Assembly: GCA_965658745.1 (NCBI GenBank)
Contig: CBFHTK010000001.1
Location: 186,001 to 250,000 of the forward strand
DNA from: JAHDFB01 sp965658745
GTDB lineage: Bacteria > Bacteroidota > Bacteroidia > Chitinophagales > Saprospiraceae
DNA length: 64,000 nt
Reading direction: 5' to 3'
The translations under genes and the position numbers were made by a program. Below, one piece after another: positions 16,840-24,783 of this stretch (positions are counted from its first letter, which is position 1; each line of letters opens with the position of its first letter). Below the pieces are notes generated by a model. The model was not told where the DNA came from. It was given only the letters and a program-made list of their open reading frames with translations, and made no database searches.

Positions 16840-17571
16840 ATGCAACGAATTTGTATCGTAATCCCAGCGCGATATGCATCGACAAGATTTCCCGGAAAAT
16901 TGCTAAAGCCATTGGGTGACAAAAGCATATTGGGGCATGTCTATCAAAGATGTCTTGAGGTCAAACTGGCTACAAAAGTTCTTATTGCTACTGACGACAA
17001 GCTAATAGCTGACCATTGTGTGGAAAATGACATGGATTATTTAATGACCAGTGTTGAACACGTTAGCGGAACAGATCGAATTGCTGAGGCGATGCGATCA
17101 CTTGAAAGTAAGTTCGATTACGTAATTAATGTTCAAGGAGATGAACCGTTTGTTACTGCCAAAGAAATTACAAGTTTGATAAACCTCCTTACTGTGCAAA
17201 AAGCAGAGATCGCTACACTTTATCATACAATAAACATAAATCGGGTACATTCAGACCCCAATAAGGTAAAATTGGTAACCGATAACAATCAACGTGTGCT
17301 TTATTTTTCTAGATCCCCTATACCTGCAAGTAGAAACGGAGAGCTACCTCTAGAATACAAGATTCACCTTGGCCTTTATGGATTCAAATCCACTACTTTG
17401 CAAGACCTAACTGCTTTATCGGTATCAAAACTTGAAAAGATTGAGATGCTCGAACAGTTGCGATGGATAGAGGCTGGATACTCAATTCATGCAAACGAGG
17501 TTGATTACAAAGGCTTTGGAATCGACACCGAAGCAGACTACTTTACTGCTCTAGAAATGATTGATCAATAA
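16840..17571 (+). CDS. kdsB: 3-deoxy-manno-octulosonate cytidylyltransferase
   Basis: Activates KDO as CMP-KDO for lipopolysaccharide core synthesis in the cytoplasm. The start ATG at 16840 gives MQRICIVIPARYASTRFPGKL, the family's N-terminal nucleotide-binding motif; an in-frame ATG at 16717 would add 41 unrelated residues and is rejected. The product of 243 residues matches the usual length of about 245-250. Other landmarks are NVQGDEPFV (metal and nucleotide site), YFSRSPIPASR, KIHLGLYGFK, EQLRWIEAGY and the final GIDTEADY. It is convergent with the PLP enzyme gene, with a 14-nt gap. Confidence 0.93.
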   Translation: MQRICIVIPARYASTRFPGKLLKPLGDKSILGHVYQRCLEVKLATKVLIATDDKLIADHCVENDMDYLMTSVEHVSGTDRIAEAMRSLESKFDYVINVQGDEPFVTAKEITSLINLLTVQKAEIATLYHTININRVHSDPNKVKLVTDNNQRVLYFSRSPIPASRNGELPLEYKIHLGLYGFKSTTLQDLTALSVSKLEKIEMLEQLRWIEAGYSIHANEVDYKGFGIDTEADYFTALEMIDQ

Positions 17572-17585
17572 TCTCCTCTAAACTT

Positions 17586-18944
17586 CTAGATAGCCTGGAT
17601 AATATCGTATTGCGTTATGATTGCTACATCCCCTTTTGCATCCTTGCTGAGTACTGCTGGGACTTCTTTAGAAATGTACCGATTAAGCGTTTTGCATTCC
17701 ATCTCGGAGTCTACCCAAGGAAATGAATTTCCCATAATCTTCTCTACAATTTCGTCAGAGTTCTTCATAGGACTCTCTAGTAGATAATTTAGAACTGAAG
17801 ATTCTGTAATTGCTCCAACAATGTCACCATTTCTCTCCACAGGCATTTGAGAAATATCTCTCTCTTTCATAATCTTCAGTGCTTCTTTGACAGTCGTTTC
17901 GGTATTTAAAGACAGAAATTCTGAAGTGTCCTTCATTCGAATAAGATCCTTGATCTTTAGTTCCCCATCAAGAAACCCTCTTTCTCTCATCCAATCATCA
18001 TTGTATACCTTACCGACATATCTTGATCCATGATCATGCAATATAATCACAACCACATCGTCTGGTTTCAGTTGATCTTTCAATTGAAGAAGTCCAGCAA
18101 TCGCTGAACCTGCCGAGTACCCCATCATCAAACCTTCCTCTACTGCCAATCGACGTGTAAAGACAGCACCGTCTTTGTCAGTAACCTTCTCAAAATAATC
18201 AATTACATCGAAATCTACATTCTTGGGAAGGATGTCCTCGCCAATTCCTTCTGTTATATAAGGATATATCTCTTTCTCATCGAAAATCCCTGTCTCTTTG
18301 TACTTCTTGAATACAGATCCATAGGTGTCAATTCCCCAAATCTTTACATTGGGATTTTGCTCTTTTAAGTACTTCCCAGTACCACTAATTGTACCTCCAG
18401 TACCAACACCAACAACTAAATGTGTAATCTTTCCTTCAGTTTGTTTCCAAATTTCTGGTCCAGTAGATTCATAGTGAGCTTTTCTATTAGCTAGGTTGTC
18501 GTACTGATTTAGCCAACAAGAATTCGGTATCTCTTTTGAGAGTTTTTCAGCGATCGAATAGTAAGACCTCGGATCGGTAGGCTCAACATTGGTAGGACAG
18601 ACAATTACCTCCGCTCCCATTGCCTTCAGAATATCAATCTTCTCTTTGGATTGTTTGTCAGAAGTTGTAAAAATACACTTATAACCTTTGACAGCCGCTG
18701 CTAAAGCAATACCCATTCCCGTGTTTCCTGAAGTACACTCAATAAAAGTTCCTCCAGGTTTGATGCGATTTTCGGCTATAGCCACTTCTACCATCTTAAG
18801 CCCCATTCTATCTTTAATCGAATGACCGGGATTGAACGATTCTACTTTAGCCAAAACTGTACAAGGTAAATCTCTCGTTACTTTATTCAGTTTAACCAAT
18901 GGCGTGTTTCCTATTGTCTCTAAAATATTATTCTTTACGTCCAT
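17586..18944 (-). CDS. PLP-dependent cystathionine beta-synthase with CBS domains
   Basis: A 452-residue fold-type II PLP enzyme. The PLP lysine is Lys44 in GHSIKDRMG. The substrate loop is SGNTGMG (about residues 70-76) and the phosphate-binding loop GTGGTISGTG (about 186-195). Residues 335-452 form a pair of CBS domains (for example MKERDISQMPVERNGDIVGAIT), which often bind adenosyl compounds. The layout matches cystathionine beta-synthase and CBS-containing cysteine synthases; sequence alone does not fully separate the two. It acts in transsulfuration or cysteine synthesis. A promoter (TTG at 19006-19004, 17 nt, TAATTTTG at 18986-18979) lies about 35 nt upstream. Confidence 0.88.
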   Translation of the reverse strand: MDVKNNILETIGNTPLVKLNKVTRDLPCTVLAKVESFNPGHSIKDRMGLKMVEVAIAENRIKPGGTFIECTSGNTGMGIALAAAVKGYKCIFTTSDKQSKEKIDILKAMGAEVIVCPTNVEPTDPRSYYSIAEKLSKEIPNSCWLNQYDNLANRKAHYESTGPEIWKQTEGKITHLVVGVGTGGTISGTGKYLKEQNPNVKIWGIDTYGSVFKKYKETGIFDEKEIYPYITEGIGEDILPKNVDFDVIDYFEKVTDKDGAVFTRRLAVEEGLMMGYSAGSAIAGLLQLKDQLKPDDVVVIILHDHGSRYVGKVYNDDWMRERGFLDGELKIKDLIRMKDTSEFLSLNTETTVKEALKIMKERDISQMPVERNGDIVGAITESSVLNYLLESPMKNSDEIVEKIMGNSFPWVDSEMECKTLNRYISKEVPAVLSKDAKGDVAIITQYDIIQAI

Positions 18945-19272
18945 GAATCTCTATATGTGTATCAGTGATAAACAAGCTCAAAATTACGAAACAAAGACTT
19001 AACCAATGTTCTTCTGAAGAAAATTCGCTCTTTTATCATTCATTTGACATTTTTATTTTGACTTGCTAAAACACTGAATAATTGTGGTTTATAATTCGTC
19101 TCACATTTTCACTTTAAGAAAACGATAACATATTTGATTTGTTTTCATTTTTTATAAGAAATCGTGTAACTAAATTTTGGTACGTCACGTCATGTAGTCA
19201 AATAGCTATTTTGGACGAAAGTCCTTTAAACCAAAAGAAAAAACATAACTTACAGCTTAAAAAAAAGCAAGG
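18945..19272. other. 328-nt divergent intergenic region
   Basis: Contains the minus-strand promoter at 18979-19006 and, on the plus strand, a small hairpin GGAC-GAAA-GTCC at 19213-19224 with a GNRA tetraloop, flanked by TTTTGG and CCAAAAG. No gene is seen. The hairpin lies 48 nt before the ECF sigma start and would fall in its leader. I found no clear TAnnTTTG element for the sigma gene. Confidence 0.6.
18979..19006 (-). promoter_or_regulatory. Bacteroidota-type promoter for the PLP enzyme gene
   Basis: Minus strand: TTG (19006-19004), 17-nt spacer, TAATTTTG (18986-18979), 34 nt before the ATG at 18944. Confidence 0.5.
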
Positions 19273-19776
19273 ATGACAAATCAAGAATTTGCAGATATCA
19301 TAGATGAAGTCAAAGACAAAATGTACCGACTAGCGCTACGTGTTGTTCGTAATCCTACTGAAGCTGAAGATGTTGTGCAAGAGGTGATCATCAAGGTTTG
19401 GGACAAAAGAGTGCATTTTGAGTCTATAGAAAATAAAGCTGGATGGTGCATGACCCTAACAAGAAACCTAGCTATTGACAAAACTAGATCAAAGCATCGA
19501 AGAACCAATGATATCGACGGTTATAACAATCTTTCAAATAATGCTCCCACCCCGGAAGATATCTTGGAAACAAGTGATCTACTACAAAAAGTAAAAGAAC
19601 TCTATAATAAGTTACCAGAAATTCAAAGAACAGTGTTACATCTTCGTGATATTGAGGAATATAGTTATGACGAAATATCAGAAATAACGGGGTACACAAG
19701 CAATCAGGTGAAAATCAATATTTATAGAGGTCGACAGGCTCTTAAGAGCCAATTGGAAATATTAAAAAATGCATGA
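19273..19776 (+). CDS. RNA polymerase ECF sigma factor
   Basis: A 167-residue sigma-70 ECF protein. Region 2 spans MYRLALRVVRNPTEAEDVVQEVIIKVW and WCMTLTRNLAIDKTR. Region 4 spans IQRTVLHLRDIEEYSYDEISEITGYTSNQVKINIYRGRQALKS, a complete helix-turn-helix. The stop overlaps the next start by four nucleotides (ATGA at 19773-19776), so it is translationally coupled to the repeat-bearing membrane protein that follows, its likely anti-sigma factor. The DUF4252 gene further downstream is often associated with such pairs. Confidence 0.92.
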   Translation: MTNQEFADIIDEVKDKMYRLALRVVRNPTEAEDVVQEVIIKVWDKRVHFESIENKAGWCMTLTRNLAIDKTRSKHRRTNDIDGYNNLSNNAPTPEDILETSDLLQKVKELYNKLPEIQRTVLHLRDIEEYSYDEISEITGYTSNQVKINIYRGRQALKSQLEILKNA

Positions 19777-20618
19777 TGAGCAATCTAGATAGAATCGCGG
19801 AAGAGTTACTAGAGAAGTACGAACAAGGTTTATGCTCTGTAGAAGAGAAGGCTCAAGTTGAGAAACACTTGGCTGATATGGAGCAAGATTTTGTTCCAGG
19901 TTATGAAGATCTGAAGGAATCTATTGAAGATTCTTCTCTTCATATTGACGTTAAAAATTTAATCACGAAACGGAATTTAGAAATGAACCAGATGCTCGAT
20001 CGCTTTGAGCGAGGTGAGTGTGATTTGGAAGAAACCAAGACAGTAGAATCTTTTTTGGCTGATCAAGATCGATTGAATATACCTCTTTATCAAAAGTTCA
20101 TTCTTGCTGAACGTCAAATTAAGGCACCATTTAGCTTTACTTCGATTATTGAAAAAATCGAAGTAGAAACACTTCTTGATTCTTATGAAGATGGAACTAT
20201 TTCAGACAACGACTTGACAGCAATAGAATCAGTAATTGATTCAATTTCAATTAATGACATACCTAATTATAAGGCTTTTATAGAGCAAGAAAAAGCTATC
20301 TCTAGCAATATTAATGTCCTAGACTTAATCGAGCCAGAAGTCAAAGTTGTTCCTTTGAATCCTGGTCGTTCATGGAGACAATGGGGTATGATAGCTGCTT
20401 CTTTAGTTTTTGTACTAGCAGCAATTTTCGTTTTGAAACCAGACTCTTCAGATGCGACACTTGCAAATCAAGATAATAATACTATAGAGATTGAAGATGC
20501 TGATGAAGCTCTTGAGTTTACCTTAGCTGCTTTAGGCTTAACAAGCAAAAACATGAAAAAAGGTACTGAGAACATGAAGCATCTGAAGGATCTTCGACGT
20601 ACTCAGATTTACAAATAA
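19773..20618 (+). CDS. anti-sigma-like membrane protein with three internal repeats
   Basis: 281 residues. Residues 10-51, 71-115 and 131-175 are three copies of one unit with the pattern LL-x-YE-x-G-x-x-S...E-x-x-x-VE-x-x-LAD...IP-x-Y-x-x-F (for example ELLEKYEQGLCS, MLDRFERGECD, LLDSYEDGTIS). A single transmembrane helix follows at about 204-221 (WGMIAASLVFVLAAIFVL) and then a periplasmic tail of about 60 residues. The unit resembles the helical N-terminal anti-sigma domain but lacks zinc-binding Cys/His. Coupling to the sigma gene supports an anti-sigma role. The DUF4252 gene is 66 nt downstream. Confidence 0.7.
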   Translation: MMSNLDRIAEELLEKYEQGLCSVEEKAQVEKHLADMEQDFVPGYEDLKESIEDSSLHIDVKNLITKRNLEMNQMLDRFERGECDLEETKTVESFLADQDRLNIPLYQKFILAERQIKAPFSFTSIIEKIEVETLLDSYEDGTISDNDLTAIESVIDSISINDIPNYKAFIEQEKAISSNINVLDLIEPEVKVVPLNPGRSWRQWGMIAASLVFVLAAIFVLKPDSSDATLANQDNNTIEIEDADEALEFTLAALGLTSKNMKKGTENMKHLKDLRRTQIYK

Positions 20619-20684
20619 GAATTAGTGCACTATTTATATATATATTTTTTTAAACACTATTATTAATTAATTTAATTTCAAACA

Positions 20685-21209
20685 ATGAAAAAATTAGGCT
20701 TAATCTTGCTTTTTGCCACCCTTATTTCAACCTATTCGTTCGGTCAAAAGGATGCGATTGCCACTTTTTTTAGTCAATACATGGAAGATGATCGATTTAC
20801 ATCTGTTTTTGTAAATCCGAAGCTTTTTAAGATGATCTCAAAAGTAGCTCCCGAGGACATGGATCCAGATGTCAGACATTTGATTGCTAATCTCGACGGC
20901 TTGAGGATATTATCTTTGGAAGATGGAGATGGAATGTCGCTTTATAGCGAAGTAAAATCAAAGATCAACACCAAGGGTTACGAAGAACTTATGTCGGTGA
21001 GAGAGGGAAATGGTGAAGAGATTTTATTTCTTGTGAAGGAAAGCGGAGACATCATTAGCGAGTTACTTATGATCAGCGGCTCTAGTGATGAATTCAACAT
21101 GATTTCATTCATGGGTGATATTGATCTCAATGTAATCGCAAGGTTATCAAAAGATCTTGACATCGATGGAATGGAACATTTTGAAGAGGTCGAAGATAAA
21201 AGGAACTAG
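20685..21209 (+). CDS. secreted DUF4252 protein
   Basis: 174 residues with a signal peptide (LGLILLFATLISTYSFGQ) and a mature domain matching DUF4252: an early FSQYMEDDRFTSVFV motif, then SLYSEVKSKINTKGYEELMSV and a C-terminal acidic tail. No function is established for the family. It is transcribed with the ECF sigma and anti-sigma-like genes, and a strong hairpin terminator follows at 21244-21275. It may be an output or sensor of that regulatory pair. Confidence 0.8.
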   Translation: MKKLGLILLFATLISTYSFGQKDAIATFFSQYMEDDRFTSVFVNPKLFKMISKVAPEDMDPDVRHLIANLDGLRILSLEDGDGMSLYSEVKSKINTKGYEELMSVREGNGEEILFLVKESGDIISELLMISGSSDEFNMISFMGDIDLNVIARLSKDLDIDGMEHFEEVEDKRN

Positions 21210-21243
21210 CAATTTCTTGATAGTTTCTAACGAAATGTAAAAT

Positions 21244-21282
21244 GATAGCCACGACTAAACTTAGTTGTGGCTATCTCTATTT
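21244..21282 (+). terminator. hairpin terminator of the sigma/DUF4252 operon
   Basis: GATAGCCAC-(G)-ACTAA and TTAGT-(T)-GTGGCTATC pair around an AC loop (21244-21275), a stem of about 14 bp with one G-T pair, followed by a T-containing stretch. It separates the operon from the DegP-like protease gene. Confidence 0.75.
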
Positions 21283-21300
21283 GATCCAAAATGAATGATT

Positions 21301-21337
21301 TTTGTTTAGTATATAATGATTAAAAGCTACATTTTTG
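21301..21337 (+). promoter_or_regulatory. possible promoter of the serine protease gene
   Basis: TTTG at 21301-21304, a 23-nt spacer, then TACATTTTTG at 21328-21337, a variant of TAnnTTTG with two extra T. It lies 47 nt before the ATG at 21385. Confidence 0.35.
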
Positions 21338-21384
21338 TGAAAAATGCATTCAATCTAGGTTTTAATGAACTTTAGGTATCTAAT

Positions 21385-22515
21385 ATGAAAAATGGAAGTT
21401 TAATATTAAGTGCTTTTCTCCTTGTTACTGCAGGTTTTCTTTTTGGACTAACGTACAACAATGTTAACAGTGCCAATGATGGCAAGGGTGAAGTAATACC
21501 GGCGGTTGTTCGGTCCCAACTTGCCGACTCATTTTCAACTGAAAACCTTTCTAATCTAGAAAAATCAACCATAGATTTATTTGAAACTCATGCTCCTGCT
21601 GTCGCATATATCACGACGTCAAATCTAGAACGCAACTATTGGAGTCGAAATGTTTCTGAAATTCCCCGTGGCTCGGGTTCTGGTTTTATTTGGGATGAAC
21701 AGGGGCATATTGTTACAAATTTTCACGTTATTCAAGGAGCAGATCGAGCCACAGTCACCTTATATGACCAAACAACTTATGAGGCAAAGCTTGTAGGAAT
21801 TGCCCCCAATAAGGATTTGGCAGTTCTAAAAATAGAGGCGCCAATTGCGAAACTGATCCCTATAAAGAAAGGAGAATCAGAAAATCTTAGAGTTGGACAG
21901 AGTGTTTTTGCAATAGGAAATCCCTTCGGTTTAGATTATTCACTAACGACGGGAATAATTTCAGCTCTTGGTCGAGAAATCAATTCTGTCGCAGGCATAA
22001 AAATTCAAGATGTAATTCAAACTGATGCTGCTATCAACCCGGGCAATTCAGGCGGTCCACTTCTGAATTCTTCAGGTGAATTAATCGGTGTAAACACAGC
22101 TATTTATAGTCCCAATGGAGCATCGGCGGGTATTGGATTTTCTATTCCAGTTGATCAGGTAAAGTGGGTTGTTCCTGACCTAATAAATTACGGAAAGGTC
22201 AAAAGAGCGGTTTTGGGTGTCGAACTTGTGAGAGGAACAGAGGCACAAGATCGATTTAATTTGGAAGGAGCTTTAATCATGAATGTGATACAAGGTAAAG
22301 GAGCTGATAAAGCAGGCATTAAAGGCACTACAAGAGATCGTCGAGGTCGTATTTCTCTGGGGGATCTGATTGTTGGAATTAATGACGTATCAGTTAAAAA
22401 CAATACTGATTTAGTACTTGCCTTGGAAGAGTACGAGGTAGGTGACGAAGTAGAAGTTGAATTTTTAAGAAATAATAAGGTGCTGAAAACGACGGTTGTT
22501 CTAGGTGAGAACTAA
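21385..22515 (+). CDS. DegP/HtrA-like serine protease with one PDZ domain
   Basis: 376 residues. An N-terminal hydrophobic segment (LILSAFLLVTAGFLFGLTY) acts as signal peptide or anchor and places the protease in the periplasm. The catalytic triad is complete: His114 in TNFHVI, Asp144 in NKDLAVLKI and Ser222 in PGNSGGPL. One PDZ domain covers about residues 275-376. Family members degrade misfolded envelope proteins or start regulatory cleavage. With a single PDZ domain it resembles DegS or MucD-like short forms more than full DegP. It is a single gene with its own probable promoter. Confidence 0.9.
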   Translation: MKNGSLILSAFLLVTAGFLFGLTYNNVNSANDGKGEVIPAVVRSQLADSFSTENLSNLEKSTIDLFETHAPAVAYITTSNLERNYWSRNVSEIPRGSGSGFIWDEQGHIVTNFHVIQGADRATVTLYDQTTYEAKLVGIAPNKDLAVLKIEAPIAKLIPIKKGESENLRVGQSVFAIGNPFGLDYSLTTGIISALGREINSVAGIKIQDVIQTDAAINPGNSGGPLLNSSGELIGVNTAIYSPNGASAGIGFSIPVDQVKWVVPDLINYGKVKRAVLGVELVRGTEAQDRFNLEGALIMNVIQGKGADKAGIKGTTRDRRGRISLGDLIVGINDVSVKNNTDLVLALEEYEVGDEVEVEFLRNNKVLKTTVVLGEN

Positions 22516-22556
22516 TAAATTCTTTTACCTTGGATTTAGATTGCTAAAATAAATGT

Positions 22557-23216
22557 ATGATCCGCAGAAGCATTCCTTCTTTCCTTACTTCTCTGAATGT
22601 CCTTTGTGGCTTTTCGAGTTTGCTCGTTGAACCAAAAATTGGAATTATCCTAATTCTCATTGGTGGAATATTTGACGTCTTTGATGGCGCAGTCGCAAAG
22701 GTTCTAAATGCACAAAGTGAATTTGGGAAACAACTTGATAGCCTAGCTGATATCATTAGCTTTGGAGTAGCGCCGGCATTTATCTTATCGCAATTCATTG
22801 AAGAGCCTTATCATTATTTTGTTTGTATCATACCAGTATTCGGAGCTATTCGTTTGGCGAAGTTTAACCTTGAAGGAGAAAGCAACTATTGGTTTGAGGG
22901 AATGCCAACGCCAGCATCTGCTATGCTTTATCTAGGAATTGTTATTGCTATATTGAATGGATTGGAAATTCCAACATTGTTAATTTTGCTAATTATTGCA
23001 GTTGTCTCTCTGCTAAATGTAAGTCCAATTGCAATGTTCTCATTTAAAGGTATAAGGAAAGACAATTACACTTCTATATTTATCGGATTGTGTATTCTTG
23101 CGGGACTTCTGGTAAGTTTCTATAATATTAACTTCGCTTTACTTGCAGGTATGATTACGTACGTAGTTCTATGTTTCGTTTATTACATTTTGCTCAAAAG
23201 TAATTCTAAGGTTTAA
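22557..23216 (+). CDS. pssA: CDP-diacylglycerol--serine O-phosphatidyltransferase
   Basis: A 219-residue CDP-alcohol phosphatidyltransferase. The signature D-x2-D-G-x2-A-(R/K)-x8-G-x3-D-x3-D is visible from Asp40 (FDVFDGAVAK) to Asp61 and Asp65 (GKQLDSLAD). Several transmembrane helices follow. An N-terminal PSFLTSLNVLCGF is typical of the bacterial PssA type, which makes phosphatidylserine, the precursor of phosphatidylethanolamine. Its 3' end overlaps the convergent AsmA-like gene by 11 nt. Confidence 0.9.
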   Translation: MIRRSIPSFLTSLNVLCGFSSLLVEPKIGIILILIGGIFDVFDGAVAKVLNAQSEFGKQLDSLADIISFGVAPAFILSQFIEEPYHYFVCIIPVFGAIRLAKFNLEGESNYWFEGMPTPASAMLYLGIVIAILNGLEIPTLLILLIIAVVSLLNVSPIAMFSFKGIRKDNYTSIFIGLCILAGLLVSFYNINFALLAGMITYVVLCFVYYILLKSNSKV

Positions 23217-24777
23217 GAGTGCTTTCAATTCCTGAGTAGATCGATTCCCACATATGAAAGAACATAGACTGATTTGAAGAACGTGAAGCAGAAACATCTC
23301 CACGTACAAAATACTGTCCATGAAGATTATTACTAGACACCAGTAACTTTGTTGCAACAAACTTCAACAGATCCATATCTTGGATCCCTTTTCTGTTGTC
23401 CTGTGCCATCTTTAAGTCATCATATTCAAAATCTAGCCAGCCCGAGCTAACTTTAGAATCTGCTGAAACATCCCAATTCATGCTCATCAGTTTACCTTCT
23501 TTAATCTTCATCCCTTTCATCGCAGCAAGTATAGGACTAAGCTCAGTCAAATCCATAGCCCCCAATTGACCATTATAATTATATGCCTGCATCGGATCTG
23601 TCATATGAAAGTCTGCTGTCATTGACATAGGGATCCGACCGAACAAACTGGATGAAAGCTTAATTGACAAATTACTGTTCTTATTTAGTTTTTTCTTGAT
23701 AGTCGAAAAATTAGCAAGCACTGCCTCAAAAGATGAAAATTGCAAAGTATTTCTTGAAAATCCCGGTTTATCTATTTTAAGATTGATAGAAGAATTCTTG
23801 ATATTAATTCGACCAACGCTAACGATAACCGGTAAGTCTTTAATGAACTGCTGAATCAATCTCCGTTCTTTTTGTCTTGCTATTCCTAGGTTAGTGTAAA
23901 TCTCCATCTTCATTTGCTTAACATCAAGAGTTTGAAGATCTAAACGAGAGTCTTTAATTAAGGACAATACATCTTTAAGACTTAAATTTATTGTTGGAAC
24001 AGTTATATCAAATATGGTATTTCTATCGATCTGTTGTTCGCTTAAATTTTCAGCATTGTACTTGGACTTGAACCGCAATCCTTTAAAAGCAGCTGAGTTG
24101 GCAATAATAGTTGAACGATCAATTGAAAAATTGTGAAGTCCATCGATAGAACTTTTGGAGATTCTGTTGGTTTTAGCTTCCCATGACTTCACATTAATCG
24201 AATTGTTAATAGAAATGGAATCTGAGCTTATACTAACTGAAGTAGCATCTAATATTTGCGATAGTCTTGTGCGATATTCATCCGAAATCCTAGCTCTTTG
24301 TATCTCAATCTCTACTTTAGCTATTTCAAAGGACTTTATTTGACTAAATGATGGTACGCTTAAAGAATCAATGATCCATTTAGGTGTATTTATTCTATTT
24401 GATCTAGCTAGTATTTTCTTTACTTGAAGGATGCTGTCTAGGTACAGTTTCTCCCAGTTTATTCCAGAAACCAAAATACTATCGAGGACTAGTGAAACTC
24501 CAGCATCCTTTAGGTCTTCCTTACGTTTCCCACTGTACGCTTGATCAAATAGATCATAATTGTAAAGTACTAGTTCTTGCTCATCGAACGAAACTCTGAA
24601 TGAATCAATCGGTAAATCCAACTGATTGATCTGTGCATTTACCGTATCATCCACGAATTCAGTAACAATCTCATCAATCATCGTAGGTCCGAAAGCGTAA
24701 AAATAATACAGCGAACCACCGATGAGACTCAATAGAAGCAACCATAAAAATGCAGTCCGTAGGGGCTTTTCCTTCAA
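23206..24777 (-). CDS. AsmA/DUF748-like envelope protein
   Basis: A 523-residue protein with one N-terminal transmembrane helix (AFLWLLLLSLIGGSLYYFYAF) and a long periplasmic region of beta-rich segments (for example INQLDLPIDSFRVSFDEQEL, VSVGRINIKNSSINLKID, DFHMTDPMQAYNYNGQLGAMDL). This resembles AsmA/DUF748-type proteins, which may help move lipids or assemble the outer membrane. There is no ATG start; TTG at 24777 lies 6 nt after the upstream stop, so it is probably read with the M1 peptidase gene. The similarity is a pattern judgement. Confidence 0.6.
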   Translation of the reverse strand: MKEKPLRTAFLWLLLLSLIGGSLYYFYAFGPTMIDEIVTEFVDDTVNAQINQLDLPIDSFRVSFDEQELVLYNYDLFDQAYSGKRKEDLKDAGVSLVLDSILVSGINWEKLYLDSILQVKKILARSNRINTPKWIIDSLSVPSFSQIKSFEIAKVEIEIQRARISDEYRTRLSQILDATSVSISSDSISINNSINVKSWEAKTNRISKSSIDGLHNFSIDRSTIIANSAAFKGLRFKSKYNAENLSEQQIDRNTIFDITVPTINLSLKDVLSLIKDSRLDLQTLDVKQMKMEIYTNLGIARQKERRLIQQFIKDLPVIVSVGRINIKNSSINLKIDKPGFSRNTLQFSSFEAVLANFSTIKKKLNKNSNLSIKLSSSLFGRIPMSMTADFHMTDPMQAYNYNGQLGAMDLTELSPILAAMKGMKIKEGKLMSMNWDVSADSKVSSGWLDFEYDDLKMAQDNRKGIQDMDLLKFVATKLLVSSNNLHGQYFVRGDVSASRSSNQSMFFHMWESIYSGIESTLKP

Positions 24778-24783
24778 TATTGA

